DNA from: Phycisphaerales bacterium
Lineage (GTDB): Bacteria; Planctomycetota; Phycisphaerae; Phycisphaerales; UBA1924
Length of the DNA stretch: 64,000 bases
Direction of reading: 5' to 3'
NCBI GenBank assembly: GCA_905339235.1
Contig: CAJPFG010000002.1
Span: 1 to 64,000 of the forward strand
Position 1 is the stretch's first letter, and each line of letters starts with the position of its first letter. The notes beneath the pieces were generated by a model. It did no database searches, was not told the DNA's origin, and worked only from the letters and a program-made list of their open reading frames with translations. Below are positions 35,951 to 43,985 of this stretch, one piece after another. The position numbers and the translations under genes were made by a program.

Positions 35951-36772
35951 TCAGCACGGCGCCCCATTGACCCGTTGTTCCTCCGTTTCGATATCAAACC
36001 CGTTCTCCGCCCCGTCGCCGTTCAGGTCCGCGCTCGCCTGGCAGAAGTTGGAGAAGTCCCCGTTCACCGCCTGCTCGGTGGCTTCCACGTCAAAGCCGTT
36101 GACCGCTCCATCGCAGTTCACATCGGGATCGCACGGCGGCGTGAACGGGCGCGTGAACATCTGCCCGAAGTACTCGTCGTCGCACGTCCCGCTGGTCTCG
36201 TGAACCTCGGCGCGGTCGAACGCAGTGTCGGTCAGCACGCCCACGAACGCGGCGGTGTCGTCCGGGCGGTTGAAGTCAAAGGCCGCGACCTCCGCGCCGT
36301 TCAGACGCAGCACCACGTGGTACACGGAGTTCGCGCACGGGCACAACTGCGAGCACGGCGGGTACAGCACCGTCGCGGTCGTCGGCTCGGCGAAGTCGAA
36401 TCCAAAGGCCGTCATCGGGGCGTCGAAGTCGATGTTGAGATTCTCGCGACCGTCGATCGCGATGTCGTTCCCCGCCACCAGCGTGGTCCAGTCCGGCCCG
36501 ACCAGCGGGTGGTTTCCCGAGCCGATCCACAGGCCGCTGCTGGGGGCGGAGACGGTGAGCGTCAGGTGACCGATCGTGAAACTCGCGGCGGCATCGCCGG
36601 GCAGGCGGCCGAGGTTGGGCAGGGCGGGCTCCGCCTGGGCCTGGGACGCGGTCAGGAAGGCCGCGCGATCGGAGAAGACCTGCGGCTGGGCGGACGCGGG
36701 CGCGCACGCCCACGCGAAGGCGAGCGCGGCCGCGAGGCGGGCGGTCGATGAGACAACGGATGTCGAGTGCAT
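35951..36772 (-). CDS. Secreted single-domain protein with dockerin-like tag
   Basis: This 273-residue protein has a signal peptide cut near residue 28 (ASA-QPQVF). The mature domain opens FSDRAAFLTAS and has NIDFDAPMTAFGFDF in the middle. This pairing is seen in many PEP-CTERM-type and related exported beta-sandwich proteins of unknown function. Residues 214-273 are the tag. Neighbours on both sides are tagged genes on the same strand. The ATG at 36772 gives a complete signal peptide. Confidence 0.84.
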   Translation of the reverse strand: MHSTSVVSSTARLAAALAFAWACAPASAQPQVFSDRAAFLTASQAQAEPALPNLGRLPGDAAASFTIGHLTLTVSAPSSGLWIGSGNHPLVGPDWTTLVAGNDIAIDGRENLNIDFDAPMTAFGFDFAEPTTATVLYPPCSQLCPCANSVYHVVLRLNGAEVAAFDFNRPDDTAAFVGVLTDTAFDRAEVHETSGTCDDEYFGQMFTRPFTPPCDPDVNCDGAVNGFDVEATEQAVNGDFSNFCQASADLNGDGAENGFDIETEEQRVNGAPC

Positions 36773-36842
36773 TGGGGGCCCTCCTGGGGTGCGTCATGAG
36801 CCTACTTCGGGCCCCGGAACTGTCAAGGGGTTGTCGTGTCGA

Positions 36843-36877
36843 GGGAGGCCCGGCCGTCCTCTCGAGCCGGACCTCCC
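36843..36877 (-). terminator. Stem-loop past the 36929 gene
   Basis: GGGAGGCCCGGC and GCCGGACCTCCC pair at all but one position around an 11-base loop, 52 bases past the stop of the gene at 36929. There is no T run, so this may be a transcript-end hairpin rather than a true terminator. Confidence 0.35.
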
Positions 36878-36928
36878 GGACGACCCGCGCGGCGGCGCCA
36901 CGGCGACCCGGGAAGGTGCGGGCCGCGC

Positions 36929-38992
36929 CTAGCAGGGCGCGCCATTCACGCGTTGTTCCTCGGTTTCGATGTCGAAGCCGTTTTCGGCGCCGTCGCCGTT
37001 CAGGTCGGCCGAGGCCTGGCAGAAGTTCGAGAAGTCGCCGTTGATGGCCTGCTCGGTGGCTTCGATGTCGAAGCCGTTTACGCCGCCGTCGCAGTTGACG
37101 TCGGGGTCGCAAGAGGCGGGCATCAGCAAGATGACTTCGGTGGGGGTGTACTGGATGACCATGCCCGGAGGGAGGTTGACGGTGGAGAACTCACCGCTGC
37201 GCGAGCCGGCGACGAGGATGTAGAAGACCTGGCCTTCGGAGGGCGTGAAGCCGTTGATCAGCGACACGTTGAGCGTGCCGTCGAGGGTTGCCTGCCAGTC
37301 CACCAGCAACTGGTCGTAACCGCCGATCCCGGGCGAGGCGCCGCCGAGTTCGGCCTCGAACGTTCCACCAGGACCCTGTGTGTAGTTTCCGGGCTGACCG
37401 CCACCCATATGGAGAGTGCCGGCCGAGTTTCCGGGCGAGAGCGTCCCGCCGGTGTTCTCCACGTGACCCCAGATTTCCCCGTTACCTTCGAGCCGCCCGG
37501 CCGCGAGCGGGAAGGGAACCCCGCCGGAGGACTGATCCAGGATGCCGTTGTTCAGGATTACGCGGCCGGTCGAGGTTTGCGTGAGGGCCGCGAAGCCCAT
37601 GCGCCCGGCGTTGATTTCGACCGTGCCGCTGTTCAGCATGGCGCAGGTAATGTTGGTGTGTCCGGCGGACGTTCCCACGGTTTTTCGGAACGTGCCGTAG
37701 TTGTTGAACTGGCTGGGGTCCCACAGTCCGCCGATGTCCTGGTCGGTCCGGCAATCGAGGATGCCGCCCTCACGGTTGTTGAGAACCCCCTGGCCATCGA
37801 GGATGATCGAGGCGCCCGTCCAGGTAAGAGTGCCGTAGTTGTTGAAGACCGCGCCGGTGGTAACCCAGGTCCGGTCCCCACGGAACTCGCCCGTGGCTCC
37901 GGCCTGGAGGTTCGTTGTACCGCCGTCGAACGCACTGCTTTCCGAGTCCATCGTCCCCGTGAGGTTCATGATGCCTGGGCCGGCACGGCCGCGGGTCGCA
38001 AAGTGCACGTGCGGAATCGTCGCGGTCTTGCCGCTCCCCACGGCCACGCTCGCCGACACCAGGAGTGTTCCGGGGCCGGAAACGGTCAGGTCGTTCATTC
38101 CCGCGTTGGATCCGGCCATCTCCAGCACGCATCCGGCCGCGATGGTGGCGGTTCCCGCGAGCACGCTGTCCTGTCCGGCCAGGCGAAGCGAGCCCGTCCG
38201 CACGTCCACAAGGCCGGTGGACTCGAAGTGCGAAGCGATCATGGTCTGTCCGAATCCGCCGTCTTTGCGAAACGTCCCGCTGTTGAGGAAGTGACCCAGG
38301 CCAATCCAGCCGCGCATCTCACCGTCGCCGGTGGCGAGAAACAGCGCACCCGCGGAGTTGCGCAGGATGCCGCCCGGGAGTTCCGGGGTGCTGTACGCCT
38401 GGTCGATCGTCATGGCCGTGTTGCCGGGCCAGATCATCGAAAGGTTGTTGTGGACATCGCCGTACGTTCCGATCGGGGCGGCCTGGTCCATCGTGACCGG
38501 GCCATTGCAGATATGGACACCGGGTCCAAAGGACGTCTCCTGCCCCGGATTGTTCACAGCGATGATCGCCTGGTTGTACGTGAGCGTGCCGCCACCGCCC
38601 ACGTACCCGCCCAGAGTGACGGGCGCATCGAAGATGGCCGTGTTGTACACGTAGAGATTGAACGTGATGTTGAGCGGCTGCGTGGTAAAGAGCATTCCCG
38701 CCTCACCGCCGTTGCACGTGACGGGGACGGCGTCGATGTGCACCTCGTCGGCCGGGCCGGGGAGCGGCGGGCACGGGCAGGTGTACGACCCGTTTGGCCA
38801 CCAGTTGTTGGTGTACGAGCCGAAATGAGGATCACCGCACGGCAGTCCGTCGCCGCAGCAGTACGTCCACTGCCCGTTGCCGCAGGAGTTCGTGAAGTTG
38901 AAGGTGGTCTGCGCCCCGGCCTGGGCGGCCCAGAATGCCAACGGCAGGGCCGCGCCGGAACGGAGAAGCAGGCAGCCAATCGCGCTCTTCAT
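36929..38992 (-). CDS. Secreted beta-solenoid protein with dockerin-like tag
   Basis: GAGGAGG seven bases before the ATG at 38992 fixes the start, giving 687 residues with a signal peptide cut near residue 28. The Cys-rich opening (CGNGQWTYCCGDGLPC) recalls the openings of the 19181 and 31077 proteins. The solenoid body shows short strands such as FNNYGTFRKT and NNYGTLTWTG rather than exact long repeats. The pre-tag module includes GTLSPGNSAGTL and GYDQLLVDWQATLDGTL, matching three other solenoid genes here. The tag at 628-687 is the common form, not the DFNHDG variant. A surface or matrix role is inferred. Confidence 0.86.
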   Translation of the reverse strand: MKSAIGCLLLRSGAALPLAFWAAQAGAQTTFNFTNSCGNGQWTYCCGDGLPCGDPHFGSYTNNWWPNGSYTCPCPPLPGPADEVHIDAVPVTCNGGEAGMLFTTQPLNITFNLYVYNTAIFDAPVTLGGYVGGGGTLTYNQAIIAVNNPGQETSFGPGVHICNGPVTMDQAAPIGTYGDVHNNLSMIWPGNTAMTIDQAYSTPELPGGILRNSAGALFLATGDGEMRGWIGLGHFLNSGTFRKDGGFGQTMIASHFESTGLVDVRTGSLRLAGQDSVLAGTATIAAGCVLEMAGSNAGMNDLTVSGPGTLLVSASVAVGSGKTATIPHVHFATRGRAGPGIMNLTGTMDSESSAFDGGTTNLQAGATGEFRGDRTWVTTGAVFNNYGTLTWTGASIILDGQGVLNNREGGILDCRTDQDIGGLWDPSQFNNYGTFRKTVGTSAGHTNITCAMLNSGTVEINAGRMGFAALTQTSTGRVILNNGILDQSSGGVPFPLAAGRLEGNGEIWGHVENTGGTLSPGNSAGTLHMGGGQPGNYTQGPGGTFEAELGGASPGIGGYDQLLVDWQATLDGTLNVSLINGFTPSEGQVFYILVAGSRSGEFSTVNLPPGMVIQYTPTEVILLMPASCDPDVNCDGGVNGFDIEATEQAINGDFSNFCQASADLNGDGAENGFDIETEEQRVNGAPC

Positions 38993-39082
38993 GTGAATCC
39001 TCCTCAATCCGTCGCGGCCTGGTTCACGCGAAAACGTGTCCGAAGTCGCGAACTCCTCTGGAACAGGCCGCGCCGACGGCTC

Positions 39083-39116
39083 AATCTGACACGAATCCCG
39101 GGGATTGCGTCAGATT
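39083..39116. promoter_or_regulatory. Inverted repeat between divergent genes, possible operator
   Basis: Arms AATCTGAC and GTCAGATT (8 bases each), and inner arms AATCCC and GGGATT, are centred near 39100. The site lies 24 bases before the start of the second sigma factor and about 90 bases before the divergent solenoid gene. It could be a protein-binding site or an RNA hairpin. Confidence 0.45.
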
Positions 39117-39140
39117 CATGATCGAGTATGCTGAGAGAAC

Positions 39141-39728
39141 TTGAGCAACCGAACGACCCATGCCACCCTGATTGCCCGCCTTCGCGGCGGTGAAGGCTCG
39201 GAGGCTTGGGACGTTTTTTGCCTTCGATATGGGGATTTGATCCGGATGTTCGCCCGGCGTCAGGGCGTTCAAGAGACCGATTGCGATGACGTGCTGCAGG
39301 ATGTGCTGCTGGCGCTGGCGCGGGACATCCAGAAGTTCGAGCACGATCCGCAGCGAGGCCGGTTCCGGGGATACCTCAAGACCGTGACCCTGCACGTGGT
39401 GTTCAAGCGATTCCGTCAGAAGGGCCCGGCGGCGCGGCCTGAGGAGATTGACTCGTCGGTGCAGGCGGCCTCCGTGGATGAGGCGATTGACGAGCAATGG
39501 GAGAGCGAGTGGCGGACGTACCACGTGCGGATGGCGATGGAAGCGATCGAGGCGGAGTTTGGCGAGAAGGACCGCGCCGCGTTCGAGCACTATGCGGTGG
39601 CGGGGCGGGATGCCAAGAGCACGGCGGAGTTGCTGGAGATGAGCGTTGACCAGGTCTACCAGGCGAAGTCGCGGATTTCGAGGCGGCTGGCCGAACTGAT
39701 CGAGAGACAGGTGGCGGACGAGGGGTGA
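39141..39728 (+). CDS. ECF-type RNA polymerase sigma factor
   Basis: This 195-residue protein starts at a TTG preceded by GAGAG; no ATG is available in frame. Region 2 reads FCLRYGDLIRMFARR and DCDDVLQDVLLALARDI, and region 4 ends with MSVDQVYQAKSRISRRL. The EH segment before region 4 (GEKDRAAFEHYAVAG) is typical of planctomycete ECF factors linked to kinases. It belongs to a different subgroup from the factor at 26409, because region 4 lacks the LSDRQAKVVEARFF type of motif. The kinase gene follows 16 bases later. The divergent solenoid gene at 38992 shares its control region and is a candidate target. Confidence 0.88.
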   Translation: MSNRTTHATLIARLRGGEGSEAWDVFCLRYGDLIRMFARRQGVQETDCDDVLQDVLLALARDIQKFEHDPQRGRFRGYLKTVTLHVVFKRFRQKGPAARPEEIDSSVQAASVDEAIDEQWESEWRTYHVRMAMEAIEAEFGEKDRAAFEHYAVAGRDAKSTAELLEMSVDQVYQAKSRISRRLAELIERQVADEG

Positions 39729-39744
39729 GCGGGGCTGGGAAACG

Positions 39745-42261
39745 ATGAGCCAGGCCGACAGCGGAAGTTCGCCCGGTTGGTTCCACGATCAGGAGACGCT
39801 CCTGGCGGTGGTTCGGCGTGCGCGCCCGCCGCGGGCGACCCCGCCGACCATTCCGGGGTACGACGACCTGCGCGAACTGCACCGGGGCGGGCAGGGGGTG
39901 GTGTACTCGGCGACGCAGCGCTCGACGAAGCGGCGAGTGGCGATCAAGGTGCTGCTGGACGGGGCGTTCGCGTCGGAGCCGGCGCGCCGGCGGTTCGAGC
40001 GCGAGGTTGACCTCATTGCCTCGCTGCGACACCCGCACATCGTGACGATCTACGACAGCGGGCGCACCGAGAGCGGCCAGCCGTATCTGGTGATGGAGTT
40101 GCTCGACGGGGTGACGCTGGGGGAATGGAGCCGGGACTGCCCGGGCGACGAGGCGACGCGCGTGCGGCGGAAACTTGAGGTCTGCCGGGCGGTCTGCGAG
40201 GCGGTCAACCATGCCCACCAGCGCGGCGTGATGCACCGCGATCTCAAGCCCTCGAACATCCGCGTGGACGAGGCGGGCGCGCCGCACGTGCTGGATTTCG
40301 GCCTCGCGAAGACGATCGGCGCGGATGGGCCGGGCGCGACGGTGACGGAGGCGGGACGGTTCGTGGGGTCGCTGCCGTGGGCGAGCCCGGAACAGGCCAG
40401 GGGCGATCCCGGCGCGATCGACACGCGGAGCGACGTGTATTCGCTGGGCGTGATCCTGTACCAGTTGCTCACAGGGCGGTTTCCGTACGACGTGGACAGC
40501 GGGTTCCGCAGCGCGATCGAGAACATCATCTCGGCGGAGCCCTCGCGCCCCGGGTTGGCGTCCCCGCATGCGGGAGGGGATGTCGAAGTCGTGACGCTGC
40601 GGTGCCTGGCCAAGGACCCGGCGCGGCGGTACCAGAGCGCGGGCGAACTGGCCGACGACCTGGGTCGCGTGCTGGCCGGCGAGCCCATCGCGGCCCGGCG
40701 CGACAGCGCGTGGCAGTCGCTGCGGCGGCGGGCGGGCCGGTACCGGGCGTGGCTCATCGCATCGGGCGCGGCGGCGCTCGTGTCGATGGGCGCGCTCGCG
40801 GTGAGCGTGGTGTACTGGCGACGGGCCGAGAGCGCGAACTCGAACGCGGTGGAGGCGCTGGGGTCGGCGCAGCGACAGACGCGCCGTGCGGAATCGACGT
40901 CGAAGTACCTGACCGGCGCGCTGCGCTCGCCGGACCCGTCGGTGAAGGGGCGGGACGTGCGCGTCGCGGATGTGCTGGATCAAGCCGCGAAGGACGCCGG
41001 CGTGACGCTGGCGGACCAGCCCGAGACGCTGATCGACGTCCGGATGACGCTCGCGAGCACCTACCTTGGGCTGTCGTTGTACGACCAGGCCGATGAGCAG
41101 GCGGGGCTGGCGTTGGAGTTGGCGCAGGCCACGCGCGGGAAGGACTCCGGGGAGGCGGTGAGGTGCGCGAACCTTCTGGCGCGGGCGCGTCAGCACCGCG
41201 GGAGGCTCGGCGAGGCGGAGGCACTGAACCGCGAGTGGCTTCCGATTGCGCGAAGGGTGCTCGGGGACGATGACCCGCAAACCCTGAGCGCGATGGCGAC
41301 CCAGGCGACGCTGCTGGGGCAATCGGGAAAGTTCGCGGACGCGGAAGCGGCGTGGCGCGATCTGGTGGAAATCCGCACAAAGACCCTGGGCGAGGACCAC
41401 GAAGAGACGCTGACGGCGCTGGGGCGGCAGGCCCAGATGCTGGCGAGACAGAGCAAGCACCGCGAGGCGATCGAGGTCATTCGTCGGGTGCTCGCGGCGC
41501 GGGTGCGGGTGCTGGGGCCGGAGGCGCCCGACACGATCTCGTCGATGAGCGATCTGGCGTGGAACACCCAGCAGACGGGGGACCTTGCGGGGGCGGATCG
41601 ACTGTTCGAGCAGGCGGCGGCGTTGTCGGAGAAGGTCAACGGCCCCGAGCACGCGATGACGCTGATTATCTTGAACAACCGGGCGGGATCGCTGGTGAAG
41701 TTGGGGCGCGCCGCGGAGGCCGAAGCGATCTACCGGAAGTTGCTGGACACGCAAATGCGGCTGCGCGGGGCGGATCATGAGCAGACGCTGAACGTGACGA
41801 ACGGATTGGCGACGTGCCTGCGCGGACAGGGACGGGCGGCCGAGGCCCTGCCGCTGGCCGAGCGGATCGTGCAGGTCGCGACGCGCACGCAGGGGCCGGC
41901 ACATCCCAGCGTGCTGAACTACTCCAACACGCTGGGCGCGACCTTGCTGCCCTTGGGCCGAGGAGAGGAGGCGCTCGCGATCTTCGAACGAATATGGCCC
42001 GCGGCGAAGGAGAAACTCGGCGAGCGCCACGTGCTGACGTGCGGCATCCGGAGCAACCTGGCCCGCGCCCTGGCGGCGCGCGGGGGATTTGAGGAAGCGG
42101 CAGGCCACGCGGAGGCCGCGTACGCGAGCGCGACGGGGGCATTCGGAGAGGCAAGCCCGCAGAGCACCGACGCCGCGGCGGCCGCGGCGGAGGTGTATGC
42201 AGCGTGGGGGAAGGCGGAGGCGGCGAAGGAGTGGCGGGGAAAGGCTGGTGGGGCGAACTGA
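39745..42261 (+). CDS. Transmembrane Ser/Thr protein kinase with TPR domain
   Basis: This 838-residue kinase has its catalytic domain near the N-terminus: RGGQGVVY (47-54), Lys68, HRDLKPSN (164-171), DFG (184-186) and SPEQARGD in the activation segment. One membrane helix follows at about 334-356. The C-terminal 430 residues are tetratricopeptide-like repeats of about 42 residues, with LGxxDPQTL and LGEDHEETL phrases, as in the NPHxT-type TPRs of planctomycete kinases. It is very likely co-transcribed with the ECF factor upstream. A signal-to-sigma-factor role is inferred from that context. All core kinase residues are present. Confidence 0.92.
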   Translation: MSQADSGSSPGWFHDQETLLAVVRRARPPRATPPTIPGYDDLRELHRGGQGVVYSATQRSTKRRVAIKVLLDGAFASEPARRRFEREVDLIASLRHPHIVTIYDSGRTESGQPYLVMELLDGVTLGEWSRDCPGDEATRVRRKLEVCRAVCEAVNHAHQRGVMHRDLKPSNIRVDEAGAPHVLDFGLAKTIGADGPGATVTEAGRFVGSLPWASPEQARGDPGAIDTRSDVYSLGVILYQLLTGRFPYDVDSGFRSAIENIISAEPSRPGLASPHAGGDVEVVTLRCLAKDPARRYQSAGELADDLGRVLAGEPIAARRDSAWQSLRRRAGRYRAWLIASGAAALVSMGALAVSVVYWRRAESANSNAVEALGSAQRQTRRAESTSKYLTGALRSPDPSVKGRDVRVADVLDQAAKDAGVTLADQPETLIDVRMTLASTYLGLSLYDQADEQAGLALELAQATRGKDSGEAVRCANLLARARQHRGRLGEAEALNREWLPIARRVLGDDDPQTLSAMATQATLLGQSGKFADAEAAWRDLVEIRTKTLGEDHEETLTALGRQAQMLARQSKHREAIEVIRRVLAARVRVLGPEAPDTISSMSDLAWNTQQTGDLAGADRLFEQAAALSEKVNGPEHAMTLIILNNRAGSLVKLGRAAEAEAIYRKLLDTQMRLRGADHEQTLNVTNGLATCLRGQGRAAEALPLAERIVQVATRTQGPAHPSVLNYSNTLGATLLPLGRGEEALAIFERIWPAAKEKLGERHVLTCGIRSNLARALAARGGFEEAAGHAEAAYASATGAFGEASPQSTDAAAAAAEVYAAWGKAEAAKEWRGKAGGAN

Positions 42262-42340
42262 GGGTCGAAGAGGCGGATTGGGAAGAAATGAAAGCCACCG
42301 GGTGGGAACCCCGGGGGCGGTTGAGTCGGTCGAGGCGGCC

Positions 42341-42369
42341 GGCACGAATCGGGAGATTCGTGCTACCGG
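42341..42369. repeat. REP-like palindromic element, copy B
   Basis: GGCACGAATC and GATTCGTGC form a nine-base stem around GGGA, followed by TACCGG. It matches the copy at 42481 apart from paired changes. Confidence 0.65.
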
Positions 42370-42480
42370 TGGGTTCTCCTCGGTGCGCTGGCGCACGGGA
42401 TCGGCAGGCTGCGAACGGACGCGATCGTGCCGACGGGGCGGACGATACCGGAAGGCCCGGGGTGCTTGGGCGGTCTGTTC

Positions 42481-42534
42481 GGCATGAATCGGGAGATTCA
42501 TGCTACCGGGCACGAATCGGGAGTCTCGTGGTGC
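42481..42534. repeat. REP-like palindromic elements, copies C and D
   Basis: Two copies lie head to tail. Copy C (42481-42509) reads GGCATGAATC, GGGA, GATTCATGC and TACCGG. Copy D (42509-42534) begins GGCACGAATCGGGA and has a less perfect right arm. Copy C differs from copy B by a pair of changes that keep the stem intact. They end just past the stop of the gene at 42536. Confidence 0.65.
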
Positions 42535-42535
42535 T

Positions 42536-43729
42536 TCAGCAGGGCGCGCCGTTCACGCGGAGTTCCTCGGTTTCGATGTCGAAGCCGTTCTCGGCGCCAT
42601 CGTTGTTGAGGTCCGCCGAGGCCTGGCAGAAGTTTGAGAAGTAGCCGTTGACGGCCTGCTCGGTGGCTTCGATGTCGAAGCCGTTTACGCCGCCGTCGCA
42701 GTTCACGTCGGGGTCGCAGGTTGGAGGAGGGAGTATCGGCGTCAGGCGTATGGCGCCGATGGGGCCGGACGCACCCTGGCGCGCCGCCGCGATGATCTGT
42801 CGCGCGTTGTTGATGCCATTGGCGCCGCCGTACTGGACATACCAGGCGCCCTGGGAGGGATCGATGAGGCTGCCCAGCGCAAAGAAGCCCTCGTCGATGA
42901 AGTGGACGCCGGACGTCGTGGAGTAGTAATACAGAAGCGCATCGCCGCGATCGTTGATCGCCGTGCCGCTGGTCGTGGTGGCGCAGCCGCCGAGATAGTC
43001 CCAGCCCGCGGCCTGTCGGTACCGCATGGGGAAGGTGCTGCATCCGGAATAACCGGCGACGTAGCCGCAGAAGTCGTTCTGGTTGTTCAAGGCCGCGCCG
43101 ACGAAGCCCTGCCAGTTGCCCGGCGGCAGGGGAATCTCCACGATCTGACCGGTGTCGAGGTCCAAGAGTTGCGGGCCGGTCAGCACGACGCGCTGGTCGT
43201 TGATGTCCCCGCCCATGAAGCCGGCGGGAAGGGGGAGCGGTCCGCTCGCGGTGAAGAGCACGCCCGTGGAGAGGTTCCATCCCCAGAAGCCCGAACCGCC
43301 GACAATGTCGCCGACGTTGTTGACGGCGTAGGCCGCGCTGTACGGGTCGCTCGGCAGGCCGCCGAGCACTTCCACATCGTAGCCCCCGGCCGCGGCGGGT
43401 CGCCAGACCGCGGCGGTGGGCTGGGTGACGACGTACTGGTTGGGGCAGACCGAGCCGACGATGACACCGGCGTCGTTGATATCGTGCGCGCGGGAGGTCT
43501 GCATGCCCGGGGGCAGCGGCAGGAGTTGAAAGGGCTGCCCATTGAAAGAGACGCCGGCGAGCATGGAAGTGCCGTCCGGTGAGATCGTGCCGCACGCGTC
43601 GCCGCGCTCGTTCAACCCGGTGGCGTTCCAGCCGGCGCCGAGGAACTCGACGCGATAGGTTGGAACGCCCGCGCCCACGGAAGCCGCCGGAAGCAGCATC
43701 GCCAGGGCCACGACTTTCAGTCTGTTCAT
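42536..43729 (-). CDS. Secreted HAF-repeat protein with dockerin-like tag
   Basis: GGGAGG before the ATG at 43729 fixes the start, giving 397 residues with a signal peptide cut near residue 20. The ectodomain has repeats of the type RAHDINDAGVIVG, SAAYAVNNVGDIVGG and NARQIIAAARQG, with a VEFLG start. This is the extracellular HAF repeat pattern, a probable propeller of unknown function. The tag at 338-397 has Leu in place of Gln near its end (EELRVNGAPC) and GYFSNFC in the middle. The gene faces the kinase gene across the palindromic elements. Confidence 0.85.
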   Translation of the reverse strand: MNRLKVVALAMLLPAASVGAGVPTYRVEFLGAGWNATGLNERGDACGTISPDGTSMLAGVSFNGQPFQLLPLPPGMQTSRAHDINDAGVIVGSVCPNQYVVTQPTAAVWRPAAAGGYDVEVLGGLPSDPYSAAYAVNNVGDIVGGSGFWGWNLSTGVLFTASGPLPLPAGFMGGDINDQRVVLTGPQLLDLDTGQIVEIPLPPGNWQGFVGAALNNQNDFCGYVAGYSGCSTFPMRYRQAAGWDYLGGCATTTSGTAINDRGDALLYYYSTTSGVHFIDEGFFALGSLIDPSQGAWYVQYGGANGINNARQIIAAARQGASGPIGAIRLTPILPPPTCDPDVNCDGGVNGFDIEATEQAVNGYFSNFCQASADLNNDGAENGFDIETEELRVNGAPC

Positions 43730-43985
43730 TGCATCCTCCCAGTGTCCCGGGCGCACGTCCGTACGGATCGCGCCCGGTCCCCCACGCACATGCGTCGCCT
43801 GAGACTGTCTGCGGTCAGGAATCGCGCGGCGGGGGTGGGTTGGGAAGATGCTCTGGGGATATCGAGGGGAAGCCCGGGAATGTCCGAGTCACCAGGACGG
43901 TGGAGCCTTCGAAGACCGCGTCGGATCCCGCGTGCCGCAGAAGCGCGCCGTCCCGCGTGGAGGCGAAGCGTGCGGATAATCGACT

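Noticed and set aside
39403..42513. Minus-strand frame of 1036 codons opposite the second kinase
   Set aside because: The kinase frame has all catalytic motifs. The other frame is Arg/Pro-rich nonsense typical of high-GC shadows.
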